Part shown: in pieces, positions 11,306 to 22,400 of the stretch
How the letters are laid out: every line of letters begins with the position of its first letter
How positions within the stretch are numbered: position 1 is the stretch's first letter
Origin: Punica granatum
Lineage: Eukaryota; Streptophyta; Magnoliopsida; Myrtales; Lythraceae
Length of the DNA: 64,000 nucleotides
Assembly (NCBI RefSeq): GCF_007655135.1
Contig: NC_045133.1
Location: forward strand, 28,493,845-28,557,844
Direction of reading: 5' to 3'
Program-made: the position numbers and the translations under genes
Notes under the pieces: generated by a model
Seen by the model: the letters and a program-made list of their open reading frames with translations, nothing else
Databases searched by the model: none
What the model was told of the DNA's origin: nothing

Positions 11306-11990
11306 AACACAAATAGGAGTGTTTGAGTTCCAAAAACCTATTTTTTTTATGATACTCGGACCCTACTATGTAAAGAACATGTTTCAAGATTTTAGAACTG
11401 GACTCTACCTTATTGAGTCATGGAACCGGAACCTGTATTATACCACACTTTCCGGATACTCTATTGGAACCGTAAATTTTTTTCTCTTGTTAAATAAAAC
11501 CGAAAATGTCTAATCCATAATTAGTAATCACGCAAAACAAAATGTCTAGATTTATATTAATCTACAATACATTTACAACAAAGAATAATATGTCTCGTCA
11601 ATCTATCAATAAAACTAAACATCCTTAATAAGATTAAGCCTCACCGAGGACACGCCGAGGTTGTCAAACCAAAGCTACCGACGATAAGGAATGCAAGGCT
11701 TTTACGAGAGAGAGAGAGAGAGACATAGGGGAAGATGGTAAAGTAAAAGGGGGAAATATATCTAAATATAACTATGGGAAATTATTATCGAGTCCGGATA
11801 CTGGTTCTAGTTACGGTTCTGAATACCCTATATGCAGGAACCGAAACCGGAACCTATTTTCACTAGTTTATTATTTTAATATCTGGACCGTACTCTATTT
11901 TCAATAAAAGCTATCCGAACTATACCCTAATGGGTAGGTTTCGATCGGTTCTGGATATACTTGGTATATGTACACACTCCTAAACACAAA
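11306..11990. mobile_element. Foldback MITE candidate rich in gaacc words
   Basis: The ends are inverted: taggagtgttt near 11306 and acactcctaaac near 11974-11985. The arms contain many complementary ggaaccgg and ccggttcc words, for example near 11425 and 11850. No protein is encoded, and no clean target duplication was seen, so the class is unassigned. A GA run lies at about 11707-11722. Confidence 0.45.
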
Positions 11991-11999
11991 AGTAAATAA

Positions 12000-12600
12000 T
12001 TAATGTTCAAATCACTGAAATTGCTTCATGGATTGATTGATTGACTGAGACCTCTCTCCATGAACTGAAGCTCATCAAAATTTAGCTGAACGCGGAAGGT
12101 CTATAGTGTAAAAAATTACACCATACAACAAAAGTAAATTACTTCATTTGGCAGTAAGTTACTTCAATTTTTAGTAAATTACTAATAGGTAGGTGTGTGC
12201 ATTACACGTGTACTACTATATAATAATGAAATTTCAATTCAAGTTCATCCCTATTATACATATTTGTATTTAATAAAATTAAGAAATATTTAGTCTTATT
12301 TAAGTGGTAACCATCATCTCCCAATCTTCATGACTTCTCTTATACTTTTTCTAGGACTGGATTTTAAGAACTTTCTTTTTATGTGAAATGTAACGACCTT
12401 TCCAAATATTACAGTTACTCATATTATGAAATTATGTGTATTTTACGTACAAGTGTATTATTATAAAAGAACAACTGATTGAAATGCATAAGATTGGGCA
12501 ATTATTTCATATTTATAATTAGTTTCTTCACCGTGCACTGGTTATTTTACTTAGTGTAATCCATTTGTTTTAATGCATTTTTTATTTTTATTATAACAAC
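12000..12600. other. Gene-free AT-rich stretch
   Basis: No supported gene or bounded repeat. It contains a direct repeat of agtaaattact words near 12130-12185. Confidence 0.4.
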
Positions 12601-12601
12601 A

Positions 12602-13107
12602 TCTATATATAATTATAAAAGTAGGATCAAGTCTCCAAGCGATGCCACGTAGGATGTAGGTGATTTGAGCTTGAATGACTTTTGAAGTTCCCGTCAATCA
12701 TAAAATGACAAGTGGTGCGCTATTATTGGATAACGTTGCTCTAAATTTCAAAGTTTTCTTTGGTTATAAAAGTCATATATTTTTTTTTAAAAAGGTAAAT
12801 TTCACCTTTTGTTGTGGTATTATACACCCTTAGAATGAAAAAGGGTCTACCTGATGAATTACATGACTCACTTTTCTTTTGTAAACATATTGATTTCATG
12901 AGAAAAAAAAATTGAACAAGATTGATAAGAAATAAAATTTAATCAAATATGCAGTTGCAAATGAAAATTTTAAAATTAATTCTAGTAGACAAATTTTAAT
13001 CATAGTCATAATTTTATGTTATTTCTATGTCTGATTCAATAGTAGTCACTGATTTATTAGGATCCCTATCAAATTTAGCCTTTGCACAGCACGGGCCCTG
13101 CATCTAG
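12602..13107 (+). mobile_element. Non-autonomous Helitron
   Basis: It begins TCTATATATA directly after an A (12601) and ends CTAG (13104-13107) directly before a T, matching Helitron insertion between A and T without target duplication. A short GC-rich inverted word gcacgggccctgc lies 10-20 bases before CTAG, where the Helitron 3' hairpin sits. There is no Rep-helicase. A diverged relative lies at about 14100-14656. Confidence 0.7.
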
Positions 13108-14100
13108 TTTATATTATTTGAGATATAATATTAACCAAATTGATATATTTAAAAACTCTACTGGTAAAGGGGTTATTAGAATTTTTTATAGGCGAAATTA
13201 TATGATAAACAATCCATGTTGTTTGTGTAGAAATTATAGACTTTTCTGTCAATATTATATTCATTGAAGAATTTTTACTTCTATGTGAAAATTCGCAATT
13301 AAAATTACGTAGAAACATAAAAAAATAAATGAGATAGCAGTGAAGGTAAAATAAAATATGATATATTAATTGAATGTAATGAAATTATTATAAAATAAAC
13401 AATAACTGAAGGTTTTGCATGGAAGTAGAGAATTCATTCATTGTACTCAGATGGCAAAAACTACAAAGACATTTTTTCGGTATGAACTCTGGTATCCGAA
13501 ATTCCAATTAGGCTCCAACTAATCTCAGGAAGCCGGATCGACCTACTAAAGAGTAAAGCTTTCCCAGCGTGAATTTTCTGTATTCAGGGGCTGCATGTAG
13601 GACGCATAAAACAATTGGTGGGTACGTAGCGCTTGTGCAGTGGTTCCTCCCTCCTCGGCTCTTATGTCCTCCATCTTCTTCTTCTTCTCCCCTGGATTTT
13701 CGGCTTTTAGAAACTGACCAAAAAAATCACTTTGATATCATATCATATATAATTTAAGGGTTGTCGGCTCTTAGCTTGAAACGATCGACTTATGGCCTTT
13801 CAAGTCTCTAATTGGACACCGCTAGCTAATATACATTTGGTTTCTTTCCTTCTCGACCCCTTGCCCCCTATTGAATTGATGATGAAGGGCGTGGTGTTGC
13901 ATGCATGGAGTTTGTACGTACGTATAAGCTAGGACTACTCAAGCGCGTAATTGTGACGAGATTATGGTTTTTTCCGGTAAGAAAACGGCGCTAACGCCCA
14001 AAGAAATGAAGAGATTGTGATTTTTATTCTAATGTGCAGTGCAGGATAGGACGAGATATCAAACAATTATTTTATGATAATGAATCTCCTTCAAAGGAAT
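13108..14100. other. Gene-free stretch
   Basis: Short open frames exist (for example 13569-13757) but show no domain or codon bias. A moderately GC-rich patch at 13480-13960 is not recognisable. Confidence 0.4.
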
Positions 14101-14656
14101 ATATATATAATCATACAAGCCGGAACGATACGCGGACAATGTTACGCAAGACATAGATGACTCATAGTTGAGTGACTCTTGAAGTTTCCACCAATCAAGA
14201 TGTGAAAAATGACGTATTATTGAACCATATCATCATCATCATGAAATTCGAAAAGTTCTTCAATTACTTAAGATGAAAAGTCATCAAATATAGTCTTAAG
14301 AATAATTTTTTTTAAATAATTCTTTGTTTATACATGTTGTTAGTATTCACATTAACAAAGCACAAATTTTTATACTATACGAACTACGGAAATCTATTTT
14401 TTTAAGCATAAAAATATTCGGTAAACTCTTTTGTAATATATGATCAACCTATTTGAGAATTAAAATTAAGAATTTTAATTAAAATATGATTAATAAAAAA
14501 TAAACCATAGATAAATATCAACTTTGTTATAGTCAATTATGTTAATGTAATCATGGACGAATTTTTGTTATTCGTGAACATTTTATATTATTTATAAGCT
14601 TATATCATAAGTGATCGGCCATCTTTTCAATAGTTTACGCGGGCCCTACATCTATT
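14101..14656 (+). mobile_element. Degenerate Helitron relative
   Basis: The 5' part resembles the Helitron at 12602 (tatatataatcata, then a ttgagtgactcttgaagtttcc block comparable to ttgaatgacttttgaagttccc). The 3' part ends in gtttacgcgggccctacatcta, close to that element's agcacgggccctgcatctag. The terminal CTAG has decayed, so the boundaries are approximate. Confidence 0.5.
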
Positions 14657-14746
14657 ATATATTATTATATTTTATATATTATATAAGAAAGCTATTATAG
14701 ATCTCTAACAGTCCATGGTGGCGAGTGGGGAGTTTTTTCCCACTTA

Positions 14747-15248
14747 AGGGTGTAAACGAACCAAGATAATCGCGAAGGGTTCGAGCTCGGCTCGATGAAA
14801 ACTCCAATTCGGTTCGCTCTTATAAAACTCAAGTGCGGCTCTACTCGAGCTCGCCAGTTAAACGAACCGAGTCGAGCCGAGCCAAGCCGAACTCAATGGT
14901 ATTCCGCTTGTGAAGCTTACGAGCCTAAATGAGCCTTTTATTTATTTATATGTATATATATACATTCTTATAAATTATATCTATATTTTAACAAGTTATA
15001 TAGATATATTATGAGTTATTATGGTAGTCCAATCAAGTCCATGCGAGCTCGAGCTCACAAGCCTTATAAGAGTCGAGCTCTGCTGGAGCCTATACGAACC
15101 AAGTTGAGCATTCGCTAAATACGAGTGGAGCACAAGCTCAAAGAGTTAGGCTCACGCAAGCTCGAGCTCAGCCTGAGCTTGCGCACTAATAAACAAGCTG
15201 AGCTCGAGCCTAGTATATTCAGGCTCGGCTCGACTCATTTACACACCT
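14747..15248. mobile_element. Foldback MITE made of gagctcg and gccgagc words
   Basis: The ends are inverted: agggtgtaaacga on the left and, reversed, aggtgtgtaaatga on the right. The arms are full of mutually complementary ggctcgagct words and would fold strongly. No protein is encoded and no definite target duplication was read. Confidence 0.65.
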
Positions 15249-15296
15249 ATCCCTACTCCCTACTCCCTACTCCCTACTCCCTACTCCCTATTCCCC
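15249..15296. repeat. Heptamer minisatellite, unit CCCTACT
   Basis: Five to six head-to-tail 7-bp units of CCCTACT lie immediately outside the right end of the foldback MITE. The unit differs from the plant telomere unit CCCTAAA by two bases. Confidence 0.85.
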
Positions 15297-15809
15297 GCTT
15301 CCTTTTTCTTTTTTAGAGAAAAATTAATTTATCTTTTTAGTTTTTCTTCAGCTTTTTTTGGTCAGTGTTCTTTAGACATACTTGACAAGATATCTGATGA
15401 CTTGATTGATCGCTCAGCCACGATGACTTCAACTTTTTTTTGTCGGTGCTCTTTAGACCCACTTGACAAGATATTCGATGACCTGATTGACCACTCAACC
15501 TAAATGACCATTATGATTCAACCAATTATTTCGATGAAAGTTTAATTCTACCTTCTAAAAAAAATCCTCTTTTTCCCAATAATTGTAAATCCGACTTGGA
15601 AAATATAATGAATAACCCGATTAAACCCTCGACTAAATGACTGTTTTTTCCCCAACTGTTAGCTATAAACTTTTCTTTAAAAAAAATCATCGAAAGTGTT
15701 AGATATACAAATTAGCTTATATATAATATTTTCTTTTTAAATTTTAGATCTATATTATGAACAAGTTGAAAGTAAATTAGCAAATTTTATTTATAGATAA
15801 TTATTTGTA

Positions 15810-16133
15810 GGGCAAATTACAAAAAAAAAACCCAAATTTTGTAAAAAGTCTCAATTTTGTCATAAATTTTGTTTTGTAACAAAAAAAACCATAAGTTTTT
15901 TAAAATGTCTCAAAAATGACCTCCATTATAACTTCCGTCAATTTTTGTTGCTAATGGTGGGTCCCTTTAACAGTCCACGTAGGTCACACGTAGGCAAAAA
16001 TTGACGGAAGTTATAACGGAGGTCATTTTTAGGACATTTTAGAAAACTTATGGTTTTTTCTGTTACAAAACAAAATTTAGGACAAAATTGAGACATTTTG
16101 CAAAACTTGAGTTTTTTTTTTTATAATTTACCC
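15810..16133. mobile_element. Mutator-type MITE with perfect 9-bp target duplication
   Basis: The inverted ends are gggcaaattac on the left and, reversed, gggtaaattat on the right, with a nearly complete 324-bp palindrome whose arms contain acttccgtcaattttt and its complement. TTATTTGTA flanks it at 15801-15809 and 16134-16142. A degenerate relative lies at about 47880-48155. Confidence 0.9.
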
Positions 16134-16272
16134 TTATTTGTATCATTTATTTTTGGTCTATATGCTACCTATATTATTACATAAATTTATATAATATGAA
16201 TAAGAAATAATTAAAAAAAATCTAGATCTGCAGCATCGCATGGGAGTTCGGCCTAGTGATATTGATTATGGG

Positions 16273-17820
16273 TCTCCTTCTTCCACTAGGGGCCAAGTGG
16301 GGATATATTTTTCCCACTCCCCACTTCTTCTTTTTTAAAAAAATTAATACATGTCCTTTTTATTTTTTTCGTGGAATTTTTTATATTATTTTTTTAGATC
16401 CAGTTGACAAGATATTCAACAAACCGACTGACCTCTTAGCCTAAATGACCACAATGGTCAGACTACTTCTTTTGTGGAACATTTATTTCCACTTTTTTTT
16501 TTTTAATTTTCCTCTTTTGCGAAGTGTTTGTAAATCCGATTAGGACAATATAGCGGATAACCCAATCAACCCCTTTCCTAAATGACCCGCTTGTCATGGT
16601 TGGACCGGTATATTTTTTCCTTAACTGTTTACTAGAAAATTTTAAAAAAATATTCATTTCGAGAATGTTATATATACAAATTAGCATATATATACTATAT
16701 TCTTTTAAAATTTTTGGGTTTATATTGCAAATTGAAACTCTCGATCTTTTTTTTACTTAGAGGTTTAATTTGGGAATTTCCTTTGTCCGTATACCTCCGG
16801 TATTTGACAACCTAAGGCAGTAAAGCTAGAGTATTTTAGGTTCAGACTAAGTCAACGCACTAAAATGGTATAACTCTCTCAATCATAGACTCTCTCTTTT
16901 TACATAACTAAAACTTGAGACCTTAAGGAGAAAAAAATCAAATATTAATGGGATAATTGCGCCATATAGTCTAACGTTTGAAGGAATTCTTACATGAGAT
17001 ATCCCAATGTTGACGTGTTGATTTCACATCTATCCCGACGCTAATTTTTCGTCCAAAATTGATGAAATTGCACACGTAGCACGTTAATTTTGTAACAAGT
17101 ATGGGGATAGATGTGAAATTAACATGCCACGTGTACAATTCCGTCAATTTTGGATGGAAAATTAGCGTCGGGATACATGTGAAACCAACACGTCAACGTT
17201 GAGATATCTCAGATAAAAAATCAAGTTTTGGCTAAAACTAAGAATTCATTCAAACGTTAGACTATATGGCGCAATTAACCCAATATTAATTTTAGAATTT
17301 ATGTAAAAAGAAACTCTTGACCCCTCTTTCCCTTTTCCTTTCATGATTTTCTTTTTTATTCAATATTGGGGTGCCTAAGACCCCCATTGTTCTAGTAGGG
17401 TCGGCAACAATCTATCAAAAAAATTCTTTTGGAGCCATTTAGCTTAGTTACGGTGAACCACATGAAACCGTTAAGTGTCACATTGCAAATTCTACTAAAA
17501 TTAAGAGCGAAATTGTTATTGTACAAAACATGATATAAAATTAAAAATTAGTATATTTTCATGTCATTGACATTCAGGATTGGCGAAGAACTAAGTTGGA
17601 TCAATTTCAAACATAATCGTGAAGAACCTAGATAATTCAATTAATCGACAACCATCAAATTATGAACAAACTGAAAGTAAATTAGCAAATTTTATTAGAT
17701 AATTATTTATATCATTTAGTTTTTATTTGTATGCTACTTTCATTATAGTATAAATTGATTTGATGTGAATAATAAATAATTAAAAAAACTTCTGGACCCC
17801 GCGGCACGGGTTCTACCTAG
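16273..17820 (+). mobile_element. Helitron-like element B, tandem to element A
   Basis: The 3' end is CTAG (17817-17820) followed by T, preceded by the GC-rich word ccccgcggcacggg. The body parallels element A, including ttgacaagatattc, ctaaatgacc and the cggataacccaat block. The 5' boundary is uncertain because the base before the proposed TCTC is G rather than A. A MULE MITE is inserted at 16950-17281. Confidence 0.55.
16950..17281. mobile_element. Mutator-type MITE of another family, 9-bp target duplication
   Basis: The left end gggataattgcgccatatag pairs with the right end ctatatggcgcaattaaccc. The target duplication AATATTAAT is perfect at 16941-16949 and 17282-17290. The arms pair across most of the 332 bp. 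Inner words include a cacgtg and a cgtcaattttgg / ccaaaattgatg pair. Confidence 0.9.
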
Positions 17821-18400
17821 TGTGTGTGCGTGTATATATATATATAAGATAAGATCGCGAGAATTGGACGTCGGCATTTGACACGTGGTCGGGTTATATA
17901 TGTGTCGAGAGAAGCCGAAAGGTTTTGGTACACCAAACCGAACAACCAAACAGCCAAAAAGACTAGTGTGTCTCTTAAAAGTTGAAATTATAGTTCTTCG
18001 TGTGTATGTATGTGTTTTGTCTCCTTTAATTTATAAATATAACATCCAAAATTTTTCTGTCTCTTTTTTTTTATATATTTTCAAAATAGGGTGCATAGGC
18101 CATTATTTCGGGAGAAGCTGATCGATTAGTGTTATACAAGTGTTGATATATCCTTTTAATGATCAACATAAAAATCCTTCTCATTCAAAATTTCATTTAC
18201 AATGACACGTGTTATAATTACACAATATTCAAGTAGGGACCAATTTTTTTTTAGGGGGGGTTGGTTGGTGAAGGCTGTCCTTTTCTCCTTTGAATTTGGA
18301 AAAAGTTATAAACCATTTAGATGTTATGTTCGACTTCATCTTTTTTTCTTTATAATATCTCATTTGTTCCTCTTGATTTTATAATTTTACTCTTTCTTTT
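17821..18400. other. Gene-free AT-rich stretch
   Basis: No supported gene. The short open frame at 17885-18121 has no recognisable domain. There is a short TA run at about 17834-17846. Confidence 0.4.
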
Positions 18401-18429
18401 GAATTTTGACTCATTGTCTAAAGTGTAAA

Positions 18430-19275
18430 CTCCTCTCTCGTATATGCAAATATGTATCTACATATAATATCATTGATTTTAAATATGGTATAAATAAGAG
18501 TAAATCCTATTTCATCTAATTATTTTACTAGTCTTGTTGGAATAAATGTGATTAAGGATAGAAAAGTTTACAATCTATCATGTATGTGGATTTAGGTGTA
18601 TGTATTTTGAGTTTGATACGTAGATCATATATAAATATGTTTCTGCATAAAATATTATCGATCTTAAATATGTTATAATAAGAATCAATCATATTTAAAA
18701 TAGCTAAGTGGGCGTTTGGTTTCGTAATAGAATTATTACCATACTCTACTCCACAAGACGAAGACAAAATTGTTGAGAAAACTTATTATTAAAAAATCAA
18801 GTATAATAATTGTTAAGAAAAAAAGTATGTGAGAGAATTTATTATAAAATTAAATAAAAGACAAAAAAATGAATAATTAAGAGAATTTAGTAGTAAAAAA
18901 TTAGTTATAATAATTGTTATGAAAAGTATGTGAAAGTATTTATTATTAAATTAAAGAAAAAGATTAAAAAAATGATTGTGTTGTTAAATTGAGAGTAGAG
19001 TGGAGTAGAGTAATTTGATTTGGAAACCAAATAAAGTCAAATTATTTTACCAGTCTTGTTGTAATAAATGTAATCACTGATAGAAAAGTTTACAATTTAT
19101 TATGTATGTGAATTTAGGTGTCTATATTTTGAATTAGATACGTAGATATATATAAAAATATGTTGCTACATAAAATATTATTGATCTTAAATATGTTATA
19201 GTAACAATAAATCCTATTTAACATAGCTAATTTTCACAAGTTTTGTCTGAATAAAAGTAATTGATATGACATTGT
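18430..19275 (+). repeat. Tandem array of about 200-bp units split by a MITE
   Basis: A block containing ttactagtcttgttg, taaatgt, gatagaaaagtttacaat, gtgaatttaggtgt and tagatacgtagat occurs at about 18527-18709 and again at about 19045-19235. Partial units precede (about 18440-18526) and follow (about 19236-19275). The MITE at 18710-19033 separates the two full units. Confidence 0.75.
18710..19033. mobile_element. MITE with gtttggtttc inverted ends
   Basis: The left end gggcgtttggtttcg and the right end ggaaaccaaataa are inverted, and tactctactccac near the left pairs with gtggagtagagta near the right. The centre is A/T-rich. The class is unassigned because the target duplication is not clear. 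Similar-looking ends occur at about 19475, 26985, 31692 and 46902. Confidence 0.6.
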
Positions 19276-19288
19276 TAGATTAATGAGT

Positions 19289-19291
<3 letters not shown>

Positions 19292-19326
<35 letters not shown>
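19292..19326. repeat. TA microsatellite
   Basis: About 17 TA units. Similar runs lie at about 24235-24260, 26747-26775, 47625-47660 (TA then TG) and 50727-50750. Confidence 0.95.
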
Positions 19327-19329
<3 letters not shown>

Positions 19330-19474
19330 TACAAATATTTTCCTTGAATTTTGCTCCCCTTAGATTAAATTCAGGAATCCATCCCTATATTCAAGGACTA
19401 TTCATTGGATGTGAGTGTGATTTTAAATTACGAGAATCTTTAGGAATATCAATTAGAAAATAGAAATCTTATAG

Positions 19475-22400
19475 TGTGTTTGGTTTTAAAGTAAAGTTGA
19501 GTTGAATTTTAATTTTAATTGGTTTGTAATAATTGTAAGAGTTGAATTGAATTTTATGAAAAAAATTGTGAAAAAGTAATGAATAGTGGAAAAAAGTATT
19601 GATTATATTATTAAATTGTGGAAAAAAAAAATGAATAGTTGAGAAAATTTATTATTAAAAATAAAATTGAATGGTTAAAAAAATTGAAGAAAAATGAAAA
19701 AGTAATTGTGCGGACCCGAATTTCGTCTCGTCGGGGCTAGCATGCGTGCGCTATCGCACGGCTTAAGAGTGTCCACTTTCCCGTGGGGACGCGTGACCGA
19801 CATGCGTGAGAAGGAGTCGCCAATTGCCATTTTACGACTCAAAAATCGGAGGCCGACAAGTTATCCGGGCCTAAGGGTATGGGGTACACCTAGTTGCTAC
19901 GACATTGGTCTTGCTAAATCAAAAATTCCGGATTCGGGATTTCTATTACATGCGAGTCTATATCCCGCACGGCTTTTCGGTACTCTGTTTGCCTAGGATT
20001 TGCCATTTTATTTCATTTACCGCGTGAATTAAGTTGCACGCTCCTTACCCGTTTTGACATCGTAATTTCGACGAAACACTCAGACCGTCTGCTCACCGAC
20101 CGAGGTCCTTACAACAACTGAATGAAAATACAAAAAAAATTCTTTACAATGTGCTCTCAAATAAATACAAAATACATACACCATACAGTACACGGACCCG
20201 GTCAGTTTGCATTAGGCCAAATATTCCACTCGCGCTCACCGCGTGATTTTGAATAACCAAAACCAAAATTAAGGCAACATTGGCTCAAAGAGCCGGAGGT
20301 CGGGTCCAACCAAACCGACGGATAACAGAAGAGTCGTTTAACTCTCGTGATAGCCATGGGATTGGTCGAGCTCTCGAGTTATGTCCGACCACGACTTACC
20401 TACTCGATCCGAGTCATCTTCCACATAGACACTACTACGAGCAAAGCAGTAAGTCGAGGCAAGACTCGGTTCCGCACTCGGGTTGCGTGCACTCGGTGTG
20501 CATGGGGGCGTTGGACCCCGTGATCGATGACTTGGGGGTGTTGAACCCCGTGCATGACGTATCCTATGGGTTCGGGCTTGAACCGCGATAAAACTGACAA
20601 AAATAGATGAAAACAAACAAAAAACAGATAAAAAACAGATGAAAACAGACAAATTGTGTATTAAACGCCAAGTTTACGTGATTAGCCAATTATATACCGG
20701 GATTGTTTGGCAAACAATTTCCTAACCTAAACAGAACATAAGTAAAGGTGGTGCTAGGCTAACTACGCATGTGTGGGTCTCTTTTAGATTGTTATGTATA
20801 GTGACAATGCGGTTTTTTTACAAATTAGGCTAAAAGCGTGTGTTTTCACATGAAAATCCGAAACCTATCCCTTTTTGCCTATTTGCCAGTGTTTGATTAG
20901 GCCGAGTGCACAATTAGTCGAATTTTGCGCTTCCTGACATAAGAAGCTATTTTATCAGTGCGATTACTAGTAATTTGTCAATTCCTGCACTTTGCTTAGA
21001 GCTGAGTGATTTATTTAGCCAAATTACACGTCCCCTGCCCCGTATGTGAAATTTTTTTAGTGATTACTGTCCTACACATTGGATACTGCAAGTTTATGAA
21101 ATGATTTATGACACGATGATCAAGGCGAGTCCCTGAAGGCCAAGAATGCCCAGTCGATTATGGCCGATACACTCTTGGACCCTCGTGGACTCGAAATAAT
21201 CGCCGATACATAAATCCATGCACATTATTTAAAACTGGCTTGTTTAACTTACGATTTATCAACCAATTGATTCCAAACGAAAAATGCGATTGCACACAAT
21301 CATGCTTTAATCACGATTACAACACGTATTTTGCAAAGTCGACGCCGCCATGATCACGAGAAATGCATGCAAGCATACACAAACATAATATTGATGGAAT
21401 CGATAAAACGACGCCGACTCATGGAAACGAGAAATCATAAAAATATGCACTGCCATTTTATGTATGCCTAATAAACGAGACGAGCGCATTAAAAGAATAC
21501 ACGCATTATCAGTCAGGGACCCAAGTAGGACGGGTTGGAAGTCCTTTTATTTATTTTTCTTTATAATCGCCCAAGGACCGAATTGAAATAATTTCAAAAG
21601 AACTGGGGGCTGCTTTGAAAATTCGGTTAAAGTTTTAGGGACTGATTTGAGACAATTTGAAAAGTACCTTGGACTAATCTGAATTGTCTGAAAAGTTCAG
21701 TGACTGAGGGGGAACACTGAAAATAGTCACGGACTTTATTGAAACGGATCTGAAAGTTCGGGGGTTGATCTGAAAAGGTGAAAACGTTGCAAGGACTGAA
21801 CTGGAACAGATTGAAACGTTTACTGGACTGATTTGAATCGTCTGAAAAGTTCAGGACTGAACTGAAAGTGTTGGAAAATGGCCCAGGACTTGGTTGAAAT
21901 GGATTTGAAAGTTTAAGGCTGATAAAAAAATGAAAATTGCGGCAGGACTAAACTGAGACAGTTTGAAATGTTCGTAAAACCGAGTTTAGAGTAATCCCAC
22001 TCATCCACACGGTCCACAAACATTCATTTCACGTCATCACCATCCAAACGAGTATTAATATATGAAAATGAGACCCTAAGTATGCTACTAACTCGGTATC
22101 TAATACCTTTCTCGAGCTAGTGTCGAGGGAACTCGTGAGACTTCGATAATCTCTCGAACCCAATGTTGGAATGGACCGTCCAAGGTCCCCGAAGGTTGTG
22201 ATGGCTTCAATGGTGAAGAAAGAGTTGCCAGAAAGCAAAGTTGCGAGAAGCAAGCCGCGGAGAATTAACATAACAGGGCAGAAAACGAGAGAAAACCAAA
22301 AATGAGATAAAGGAAATAACATAAAGGCCGAAGGCTTAGCTTCGGGGCTCAGGGCAATGGAAGCTCAGTAGAGCATAGGGGGGGAAGACAGCAGTAACTC

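Larger units (their letters stand above)
14702..16256 (+). mobile_element. Helitron-like element A with two nested MITEs
   Basis: The 3' end is CTAG (16253-16256) followed by T, after a gcagcatcgcatggg word. The proposed 5' TCTC at 14702 follows an A, but the true start could lie near 14651. Its body matches element B (16273-17820): a cccact and gtggggag start, a ttgacaagatatc and gacttgattgat block, a cttggaaaatataatgaataaccc-like block, and nearly the same last 100 bases. It is interrupted by the foldback MITE at 14747-15248 and the MULE MITE at 15810-16133. Confidence 0.55.

Noticed and set aside
15249..15296. Possible interstitial telomere repeat
   Set aside because: The unit is CCCTACT, not CCCTAAA, and the array is short and tied to a MITE edge.
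20280..20652. Open frames of about 100 residues in the GC-rich region
   Set aside because: They lie inside the probable solo LTR and have no recognisable domain.
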